In this document: positions 49,384-56,928 of the stretch, one piece after another
Layout of the letters: each line of letters starts with the position of its first letter
Numbering within the stretch: the first letter of the stretch is position 1
Assembly: GCF_050789285.1 (NCBI RefSeq)
Contig: NZ_JBOUVX010000001.1
Location: forward strand, 372,001-436,000
DNA: 64,000 nt
Source: CAVPWP01 sp050789285
GTDB taxonomy: Bacteria; Pseudomonadota; Alphaproteobacteria; Rhodobacterales; Rhodobacteraceae
Direction of reading: 5' to 3'
Program-made: the position numbers and the translations under genes
The notes under the pieces: generated by a model
Told to the model about the DNA's origin: nothing
Databases searched by the model: none
What the model saw: the letters and a program-made list of their open reading frames with translations, nothing else

Positions 49384-50372
49384 GCGCTCCGCTCATCCTG
49401 TGCATCGAGGACGAACCTGCCCTGCGCCGGGACATCGCCGACGACCTGTCGGAGGCGGGGTACCGTGTTCTCGCCGCCTGCGACGGCGAGCAGGCCCTTG
49501 CATGCCTCGTGGACGAGCGGCCCGACCTGATCCTGTGCGACATCGTGATGCCGCGCCTCGACGGTCACGCGTTCCTCAAGCGATGGCGGCGCGAGCGACC
49601 GGACTGTGCCGACGTCCCCTTCGTGTTCCTGACCGCGCTGTCCTCCCGCGAGCAGATCATCGACGGGCGCCGCGCCGGTGCGGACGACTACGTGACCAAA
49701 CCGATCGACTATGACCTCCTGCGCGCGACGATCGCATCGAGACTGGACCAGATCCGGCGCCTGCAAACCAACGGGGCGGACGAAGGGCCCTCCGCCATCG
49801 CGGCACTCGACGGCCTGGGGATGGGGGTGGTCCTCCTCGACCCCGAGATGCGTGTGCTTCACGCCAATCACCAGGCCCGTGCTCTGGCCCCGTCCGCAGG
49901 CCTGTGCCTCAGGGGACGTATCTGGGCGAAGGGAGGACAGGGGCGGGACCTGAGGCGGATGATCGCGGTACTCCCCGGCTCCGCCGAAGGCCGACCCAAG
50001 GGAAGCGCGGCCATGACACTTGTCGCCGGCGACAGGCGGTATCATCTGGTCGGGCGCGTTCTGGCGACGGATCACCGGAAGGGGTCTGCCTCGGCCATGT
50101 TGCTTATCACGACGGCCGACCAGCCCGTCCCCATAGACGAGGAGTTGCTTCGACAGCTCTTCGACCTGACACCGGCGGAAGCCGCTGTCGCGCGTCGCGT
50201 CGGGACGGGTCTTCGCAAGGACGAGATCGCAGCCGAGCTGAACATCTCGGCGACCACCGTGGCCTTCCACATGCGGAACATTTTCGCCAAGACGGGATCC
50301 CGACGGCAGGCCGACCTTGTCGCGCTGTTGTTGTCGCTGCCGGTCACATGGGCGGCACGGGAAGGCGGATGA
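49380..50372 (+). CDS. Response regulator with LuxR-type helix-turn-helix output
   Basis: The 330-residue protein has an N-terminal receiver with acidic pocket Glu10/Asp11 region (ILCIEDEPALRRD), phospho-acceptor Asp54 (LILCDIVMPRLDG) and Lys107 (DDYVTKPIDY). A PAS-like middle (about 140-200; GMGVVLLDPEMRVLHANHQA) follows, unusual for NarL/FixJ regulators, then a LuxR helix-turn-helix (FDLTPAEAAVARRVGTGLRK, SATTVAFHMRNIFAKTGS). It is the partner of the kinase just upstream and a plausible binder of the palindrome at 47376-47399. Confidence 0.93.
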   Translation: MSAPLILCIEDEPALRRDIADDLSEAGYRVLAACDGEQALACLVDERPDLILCDIVMPRLDGHAFLKRWRRERPDCADVPFVFLTALSSREQIIDGRRAGADDYVTKPIDYDLLRATIASRLDQIRRLQTNGADEGPSAIAALDGLGMGVVLLDPEMRVLHANHQARALAPSAGLCLRGRIWAKGGQGRDLRRMIAVLPGSAEGRPKGSAAMTLVAGDRRYHLVGRVLATDHRKGSASAMLLITTADQPVPIDEELLRQLFDLTPAEAAVARRVGTGLRKDEIAAELNISATTVAFHMRNIFAKTGSRRQADLVALLLSLPVTWAAREGG

Positions 50373-50504
50373 AGGGGAACGAGAGCTTCGCGTACCGGAC
50401 CTTGTCAACCGGCGCGGCGAATCGCGCTTCTGGTGGGAAAACTTCACCTGGGCGAAGATGTCGGCCCGTGCCGCGTGGGCGCCGCGATCGTGGGCTTTGT
50501 GGGA

Positions 50505-50612
50505 AGGCGATCATTCCCCCGGAACACCTCGCCACCGACCACGAAGGTGGGTGAGCCGAACACGCCGAGCTTTGTCGCTTCATCGGTGTATGCTTCAAGT
50601 TCATCAGAATTC
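50505..50612 (-). pseudogene. Fragment of a DsbA-like HCCA isomerase C-terminus
   Basis: The minus strand encodes ELEAYTDEATKLGVFGSPTF then VVGGEVFRGNDRL, which matches the C-terminal helix and strand of 2-hydroxychromene-2-carboxylate isomerase/DsbA-like proteins (their GVFGVPTF...GDE-FFGNDRL end). No start or N-terminal thioredoxin half is present in any frame upstream, so this is only a fragment, presumably left when the neighbouring gene was inserted. Confidence 0.65.
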
Positions 50613-50713
50613 CGCCGTGACACGATCCGCAAGCGACCAAGGGGCTGATCGAGCAGTGGCGGCAAGCCATCTCGGGGCGCGCCTCGAACAGCGCCGGGAC
50701 CTTTGCCGGGACG

Positions 50714-51307
50714 ATGGCCGCCGCAACCCGCGCCTCCGGCGGCAAACCCGCCGCGGCACCGCCCCCGGGCGTCCTGCGTGTGACCCACCCGGGAACCGGG
50801 CTCAGCCTCGATGTGCCGCCGGACCGGAAGGCCACCGTCAGACAGCGCTACGACGGCCCCTTGCGGATCTTCGGCGTTCAGGTGCTCCCGCGGATCGTCC
50901 GCGATGGACCGCAGCGCCCCTGCGGAGATGGGGAGGATTGGAACGTCCTCTCGGTCAGCGGTGCGCCCGAGGCGGGGCTCGATCTCACGATCCATGACCG
51001 CCCGCTCGACACCACGCTCGACGCCGTCCTGAACGATCCGTTCACCAAGATCACCGGGACCGAAATCCTCCATGCCGAGCCCGATCTTCAGATCGGCCCG
51101 TTCAGGGGCTTCGGCGTGATCCGCCGGATGCCCGCCGCAACACAGATCAAGAACGGGCCGGAGCTGTCGGGGCCGTCGATGCTGCGCCAGATCTGGTTGT
51201 CCCGCGGCGGCACCGCGCTGGAACTTCAAGGCTGCGCGCTCGAAAGTCAGCCCGATGGTCAGCGCGCCATCGACGCGATGGTCGGCTCCCTTTCGGCGCA
51301 AACCTGA
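50714..51307 (+). CDS. Unknown protein, possibly truncated at its start
   Basis: The 197-residue frame MAAATRASGGKPAAAPPPGV has a proline/alanine-rich beginning without a signal peptide, then a domain with strands LRIFGVQVLPRIVRDGPQRP and LDLTIHDRPLDTTLDAVL, LRQIWLSRGGTALELQGC. The same frame is open about 80 nt further upstream without a start codon, and the HCCA fragment on the other strand ends close by, so a deletion may have removed the true start and a signal peptide. It is convergent with the giant vWA gene, 10 nt apart. Confidence 0.5.
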   Translation: MAAATRASGGKPAAAPPPGVLRVTHPGTGLSLDVPPDRKATVRQRYDGPLRIFGVQVLPRIVRDGPQRPCGDGEDWNVLSVSGAPEAGLDLTIHDRPLDTTLDAVLNDPFTKITGTEILHAEPDLQIGPFRGFGVIRRMPAATQIKNGPELSGPSMLRQIWLSRGGTALELQGCALESQPDGQRAIDAMVGSLSAQT

Positions 51308-51317
51308 CCGGCTGGCC

Positions 51318-54300
51318 TTATTGCGCCAGATCGACGAGCCTTTCGCTGTCGGGCTCGATTTCCACCTGAACCGGGTCTGCCAGCCCGTCGACGAAGAGCT
51401 CATACTTTCCCGCGGGGAGGGTGATCGCTCCGCCCCCGACCGTGCCCGCGCGCGTCGTCCCATCGGAAGCGCGCGCTCGGTACGACCGTTCGGTCACGTC
51501 GAGAAGCGCTCGGGCCAGTCCTTCGGCATCGCGGGAGCTCGTGTAGATACCATTGCCGAGCGTTGCCCACGCCTCGAAGGTCGCCGACAGGTCCGCGTTG
51601 TCGATTGCGAAACCGACGATGTCGATGCGCGTCGCAATGCCGGCATCAGCCAAAGCGCGTATGGCGCGCTCGGGATCGCCGCCGCAGGTTTCCTCCCCGT
51701 CCGTCAGGACCACGATGCGGCGTTTTCCCGAAGCTGACGCAAGATCCTGTGCGGCGGCGTCCAGCGCCAGGCCAAGCGGCGTCCGCGCGTTGTTCTGCGG
51801 GACGACCCCGTCGAGGAGACCCGCGATCGCGCGCCCGTCGGCGGGGGCGACGGGCGCGAGAACCTCGCTGTCGCAGGTTCCGGGCTCGATCCCGAAGCGG
51901 CGGAGACCCATCGGGATGCCGCGCGCGTTCGCCGCTGCACCGAGCTGCGCCAGGGCGTCGAACGCGATCCGATAGCGACGGCGGCCGTCGAGCTGCTGGA
52001 GCATCGACCCCGACGTGTCGAGCAGCACGAGAAGGGCGCTTTCCTCCTCTGCCGGCCGGTCCCCGGAAGAAGGGCCGACCACGCGCAACCGGCCCGGAGG
52101 CTGTGCGACCGCTGGACCGAACCCGACCCGCATTCTGTAGGCCTTGGGGCCGCGCATTCGGTCGACTGCCCGGGCAAAGCCTTCGGTGAAGTCTGCCTGT
52201 GTCGAGACATAGTCGTAGAACCCTCCGTTGACCCGGCTCCAGGTCTCCATTAGGTCCCGCTCTCGGTCCGGGTCCGGTCCGAACGCGCCGGTCGACGGGA
52301 TCGCCAGCGCGCCGATGCGGGGCCGAACGCTGTTGAGAGCGTCCCAGAGCGCCTCGTCGCGTCCGGTCGCGGCGTCAGTAATCAGGATCATGCCGCGCAC
52401 CCCGTTCTGTCGGGCGAGGTATCCGCTGGAGCGGACGAGCGCTGTTTCCGCAGCGCTCGAGTCGCCGCCCGGCACCTCCGTTCCGAGCCGCCGGATCAGC
52501 AGCTCCGGATCTCCGAGAAGTCCGTCTCCGAGCAGGTCGCCCCCGAAGGGCAGGAACCCGATCAGGTCGCGGTCCGGATCGGCCCTGAGCGCGATGTCGC
52601 GAAGCGCCCGCTGCATTGACGGCTTGTAGGGCGTGGTCGATCCGCTGGTGTCCCAGACCACGATGATCGGGCGCAGGGGTTCCTCGATGTGGAGCCGGTA
52701 ACCGGTATCGCCTTCAAGCTCCGCGAGGAAAAGAGGCGCGTCCACGCCGCGCGCGTCCGCTTCGGCATCGCTCGCATGTCGGATGTATGCCGCGTTCCCG
52801 TTCTCGTCCATGAGCTCGGGCTGCGCGCCGCCCTGCCGCGCGGTATCGAGCGTCACTTGAAGCTCCCTCCGCTCGGGCGACGGGGCGATCGCCCACCAGT
52901 CGGACCGGACCCCGCGCTGGACCGACGACGGGATCCAGACACCGGTTCGTGCCGCGACCGCGGTCTCGGCTGTGGCGCCACCTGCGGGTGCCGGGACGAC
53001 GGCCGGCTCGGGGGCGGTCAGGCGCTCGAAGCCCGACGCCTGCGTGAACTCGCCCCATTCGCCGAGGATCGATGGCGCATCCACGGAAGCGGGCGCTTCG
53101 AAGACGCCGAGACGTTCGGGCAAGCGAAGGTAATCCACGGACCCGGGAGCGGACATGTCGAACCGGAGGTAGCGCGCCCAGACCGGCTCTTCCAGCTCCA
53201 GACGGGCCGGGCTCTCCGGCGGGGCATCAGGAGGAGGAGACCACGCGGCCACTTCTGTCCATGGTCCGAGCGGCCCTTCGGTGCTGGCGGAGACGACGAC
53301 CCGGCTCGCCGGCGTCGCTCGGTCATCGGGCAGGTCCAAGGATGCCAGGGTCCAGTCGATGGCGGCGATGCGGGCGGTGCGCGCGTGATGAAAGCCGATG
53401 ACGAGGCTCAGGCTGTCTGTATCCCGCACACGGCTCGCCCTGGTGTCTCCGCCGACAAGCACATCGCGGTCCCAGTCACGAGAGATCGCACCGGCCGGAT
53501 CGGTCCAGGCGACGTGCCCGCCCAATGCCGGATCGGCGATATTGAATGCCGCCTCTCCGAGTGGCATCCACCCTGGTGTCGCGATGGCCTTGAACTCACC
53601 CAGACGGATCGGCCCCTCGGCGTTGCCATCGTGGGTCCAGTTCGTTTCGGGGATCAGCCGCAGCGCGCGCGCGCTCACGATCGCGTCGAAGACGAAGGCC
53701 TGCTCCACCGGTTCTGCGCCAAGCGTGGCCCGCAGGACTTCCCTGAATGCAACGCCGTCCACGCTGCCCTCCACGCGGAAATCGCGCAGCGTACGGCTGC
53801 CGCCCGGGGCCGCGCGTGGCGTCAGAAGAAGGCCGGCCAGAGGCACGGGTGCGTCCCCCCCGAGCTGAATCGTGAAGAGGGCCTCGTCCGATACCTTGTC
53901 GAAGCTGAATTCGTTGCTGGCGATCGCAAGCCCGTCGATCAGGGCTGCGGCCCGCCGGGTTCCGGATGGGTCCTTCCCACCAAGATCGCTCCCATCCGGT
54001 CCGGTCACCGTCCCGCCGAGACTCGCGGCCGCCATGTTCAAGCCGCCAAGAAGCGCCTCCGGTACCGGAAAGGCACGCCTGGGCATCCGGGCGGGGGAGT
54101 CGGCATCGGGCGTTAGGGAGAAAGAGACCACCCCCTCGCGATCGCCGATGCGGAGCCGAAGGTGCAGGCGAACCTCCCGTTCATCAAGGTCCGGCGCGGC
54201 GACCAGTTCGGCGGTGAGTGTTGTGGTCCCGTTCCCGTCAGTGGCGCTGCCGGTCAGGTCGATGGCCCAGCGAGGCTCGGACGCGGCGAGCGACAGCTCG

Positions 54301-56588
54301 TCTCCTGCCGCCGGATCGACGCCCCTGGCCTCTATTCGAAGCGGCAGATGCTGGGCGAAGTCCGCAAGGAAGGACCTCGGCGTCGGCGGCGCAGCCGCCA
54401 AGGCCACCGCGATGGCGGACCCGGCGGGCGTCGCGCCACGCGTGCCGACGGCGGAGCCGCCCGGGACGATATCGTAGTCGCTGGGAAGTTCGGTCCGGGC
54501 CCCGGTCGAATTCTGCTCGACGAAGACAACCACGTCGCCGCTCCCGTTCACCAGATAGACCTCGCAGGGGCCGGCATCGGTTCTCTCGACGGCGCGTCGA
54601 ATGGCGGCGCCGTCCGGTCCGATGACCGAGATCGAGATGTCTTCCGGAAGAGCACAGAACCTGAGATCGGCGCCGGAGGCGACGTCACTCAGGCGGTATC
54701 CGTCCCTGTCCTGCTGCACGGCGCCGACCCGTCCGGCGAGGCGCCCGTCCTCGGGCCAATCCTCGGCCGAATGGGGATAGTCGTTCGGCTCCCGGTCGAC
54801 GGCCGGTCCAAACGGGAGATCCGCCGGCTCAAGGGAGATGGTGTAGTCGTCGAGCCCGGAGTTTCCGCCGGCCGTCTTGATCTCGATCTCGTAGTCACCC
54901 GCCCAGAATTCGCGGGTGTAGTCCATCGACGACGTCCCACCGGTCACGAAGTGGCGAACGACCTCTCCGCCCTCGGCCAACATGTAGATGGAAATCCTTT
55001 CGCCCAGAGGCGGCGAAACCCTCAGCCGCAGCCATTCCGATGCATGCACGGTGAAGCGGAAACGGTCGATGTCGGCCGGATCGAGCTGGCCGCGCAGGGC
55101 CTGGCCGACCTTCAGCTCCTGCGCCTCCTCGTTGGGCTCCAGTTCGGTGTCGTCGCGCCGGGGACCCAGCGGCAAGAGCCGCAGGGTGTAGGGACCCTCC
55201 CCCTCGATCTGCACGCTGTAGCGGCCGGGTATCATGTAGAGCCCAGATATCCGCAGCGGCGTTCTGGCGTCGGCGCGACGCTCGGCAATGAGATCGCCGG
55301 CCGCGTCATAGACGCGCAGGCGCGTGATACCGCCACCCTCGGCCTGAAGGCGCCAGAGTTGTGCCGGCTGGTCGAGATCGAGGCGGAAGACGTCGATGTC
55401 GTCCTGCGAGAGCAGCCCACGTACAGGGCGACCCGGCGACCAAGGTGTCGCCGAGGTGATCGTATCGTTGGGCTCCACGTCCTCGCCGTCGGACGGGGCG
55501 AAGGCGGAGAGGACTTCGACCTCGTACTCCGTCTCCGGATCGCCCGTCACGGACAGCAGAAGATCATCTTCTCTCAGGTAGGGAGCGATCTCGAATTCCG
55601 CTCCCCCTTCGCCGGACTTCAGCCTCTCACCGTCGAGGGACAGCAACTCGTAGGCGATCGCGCCTCCGTCGCTGGCGGTCATGCGCAGGCTGCGCGTGTC
55701 CGAACTTCCGAGAATCCGGTAGACGTCGATGTCGCGGGCGGACCCGCGCGGATCGATGCGTGCCGTGCGCACCTCATCGGCCGAGAGCGGAATCGCGGTT
55801 TCGGGAGTGCCGTTCGGTTCGGAATCCCGCTCGGGCGTCGCGGCAGCGGCGATCCTGGCCACCCAGACCGTGCCATCGCGGCCAGACAGACAGAGGTCGT
55901 GCATCGTTCCTTCAACACTGCCGATCTGCCATCCCGCGTCGATCCTCGCACGTTCTTGGTCGCGGTTCCCGCGATCGCGGAGCGAGACAGTCAGGTCCGC
56001 CGGGGGCGGCCCGAGGAGCGAAACGTCGATCCGTTCCGGCGGAAGCTGGAAGCATTCGAGCTCCGTGCCGGTCGACCCCAGCCACAGACCGAAAGGCAGG
56101 GAATCGACGCCATCTTCAAGCGGCGCAGGCGTCTCCGACGTGAAGCGCAACGCGTAGGCGCCTTCGCCCACGATGAGCGGGGTGACCCCGAGGACGTAGT
56201 CTCCGGGCGCCAGAATGAGCGGGCCGACCCGTGCGACGCGTTCGGTCGGGTCCGAAAACGGACGGAGGCCGACAATGCTGACATCCTGTCGTCGCGTCAC
56301 CTCTCCGGCTTCATTGCGCTCGATCGCGATGATCCCGAGCGCGCCGCCGGTGTCCCTGAGCCCCTCGACCGTCGCGGAAAAGAGCGCGGGAATTTCCGAA
56401 GCGGGAACATTGAACGTCCAGAGGTCCTGCAGACCGTCTGCGAGAGCGCCGGTGACGACGTCCGGACCAGGCACGATCTGCGGCACGTCCGCGATCCCGG
56501 TGCCATCCCCCGTCTGCGCGGAGAGGGAACCGGCGAAGCAGACCAGGGCGACAGCAATGGCTGAAAGAGATCGCTCTCTGCGGACCAT
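51318..56588 (-). CDS. Giant secreted protein: PPC-like repeats, two discoidin-like domains, two vWA domains
   Basis: The 1756-residue protein starts MVRRERSLSAIAVALVCFAG (signal peptide) after GGAGGACGTTCCG at ATG 56588. Residues about 30-800 contain several PPC-like beta units, each ending in a -Y-x-LR- or -YxVEV- strand (YVLGVTPLIVGEGAYALRF; YSVQIEGEGPYTLRLLPLG). Two discoidin-like (F5/8-type C) units follow at about 880-1010 and 1040-1165. The vWA domains are at about 1306-1480 (IVVWDTSGSTTPYKPSM; LITDAATG) and 1516-1700 (LLVLLDTSGSMLQQLDG; VVLTDGEETC), both with intact MIDAS residues. A C-terminal beta unit (AGKYELFVDGLADPVQVEIE) ends the chain. No membrane anchor is seen. It is likely a surface or periplasmic ligand-binding protein; the combination matches no system I know. 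Confidence 0.88.
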   Translation of the reverse strand: MVRRERSLSAIAVALVCFAGSLSAQTGDGTGIADVPQIVPGPDVVTGALADGLQDLWTFNVPASEIPALFSATVEGLRDTGGALGIIAIERNEAGEVTRRQDVSIVGLRPFSDPTERVARVGPLILAPGDYVLGVTPLIVGEGAYALRFTSETPAPLEDGVDSLPFGLWLGSTGTELECFQLPPERIDVSLLGPPPADLTVSLRDRGNRDQERARIDAGWQIGSVEGTMHDLCLSGRDGTVWVARIAAAATPERDSEPNGTPETAIPLSADEVRTARIDPRGSARDIDVYRILGSSDTRSLRMTASDGGAIAYELLSLDGERLKSGEGGAEFEIAPYLREDDLLLSVTGDPETEYEVEVLSAFAPSDGEDVEPNDTITSATPWSPGRPVRGLLSQDDIDVFRLDLDQPAQLWRLQAEGGGITRLRVYDAAGDLIAERRADARTPLRISGLYMIPGRYSVQIEGEGPYTLRLLPLGPRRDDTELEPNEEAQELKVGQALRGQLDPADIDRFRFTVHASEWLRLRVSPPLGERISIYMLAEGGEVVRHFVTGGTSSMDYTREFWAGDYEIEIKTAGGNSGLDDYTISLEPADLPFGPAVDREPNDYPHSAEDWPEDGRLAGRVGAVQQDRDGYRLSDVASGADLRFCALPEDISISVIGPDGAAIRRAVERTDAGPCEVYLVNGSGDVVVFVEQNSTGARTELPSDYDIVPGGSAVGTRGATPAGSAIAVALAAAPPTPRSFLADFAQHLPLRIEARGVDPAAGDELSLAASEPRWAIDLTGSATDGNGTTTLTAELVAAPDLDEREVRLHLRLRIGDREGVVSFSLTPDADSPARMPRRAFPVPEALLGGLNMAAASLGGTVTGPDGSDLGGKDPSGTRRAAALIDGLAIASNEFSFDKVSDEALFTIQLGGDAPVPLAGLLLTPRAAPGGSRTLRDFRVEGSVDGVAFREVLRATLGAEPVEQAFVFDAIVSARALRLIPETNWTHDGNAEGPIRLGEFKAIATPGWMPLGEAAFNIADPALGGHVAWTDPAGAISRDWDRDVLVGGDTRASRVRDTDSLSLVIGFHHARTARIAAIDWTLASLDLPDDRATPASRVVVSASTEGPLGPWTEVAAWSPPPDAPPESPARLELEEPVWARYLRFDMSAPGSVDYLRLPERLGVFEAPASVDAPSILGEWGEFTQASGFERLTAPEPAVVPAPAGGATAETAVAARTGVWIPSSVQRGVRSDWWAIAPSPERRELQVTLDTARQGGAQPELMDENGNAAYIRHASDAEADARGVDAPLFLAELEGDTGYRLHIEEPLRPIIVVWDTSGSTTPYKPSMQRALRDIALRADPDRDLIGFLPFGGDLLGDGLLGDPELLIRRLGTEVPGGDSSAAETALVRSSGYLARQNGVRGMILITDAATGRDEALWDALNSVRPRIGALAIPSTGAFGPDPDRERDLMETWSRVNGGFYDYVSTQADFTEGFARAVDRMRGPKAYRMRVGFGPAVAQPPGRLRVVGPSSGDRPAEEESALLVLLDTSGSMLQQLDGRRRYRIAFDALAQLGAAANARGIPMGLRRFGIEPGTCDSEVLAPVAPADGRAIAGLLDGVVPQNNARTPLGLALDAAAQDLASASGKRRIVVLTDGEETCGGDPERAIRALADAGIATRIDIVGFAIDNADLSATFEAWATLGNGIYTSSRDAEGLARALLDVTERSYRARASDGTTRAGTVGGGAITLPAGKYELFVDGLADPVQVEIEPDSERLVDLAQ

Positions 56589-56928
56589 CGGAACGTCCTC
56601 CGAAGCTGGGGCAGCCAAGCGGCACCATTCGACCGAATGCCGACGGTGGTCGTTGCCTGCCGGGAAGGCGCTTCCTCGTCCTTCGCGCCAGTCTTTCCCG
56701 AAAGCTGCTGGCAGCACAAACGATTTGTCGCCGACGTGCGGCGGGCGGCCGGTCGATCGGATCGATCATGGGCACATCGCCACGCGTCGGGTCAGGCTGG
56801 ACATCCGCGAAGGCTGCCGTAGGGTAGGCCGATGCCGGACGGGTTCGGGTCGCCGCAACCATCAAAACCGGGTGAGCCGCGATGATCCCGACACATCCTC
56901 ATCGAGGCACAGGCGGAGGTCGCCCAGA
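56589..56928. other. Divergent promoter region of the giant vWA and transglutaminase-like genes
   Basis: This 340-nt spacer separates the two divergent genes. A GATC-rich patch (CGATCGGATCGATC near 56753-56768) is the only feature noticed. No gene is supported. Confidence 0.5.

Noticed and set aside
54162..56564. 800-residue plus-strand frame opposite the giant vWA gene
   Set aside because: Its composition mirrors the vWA gene and no domain is seen; the opposite strand has a signal peptide and vWA motifs.
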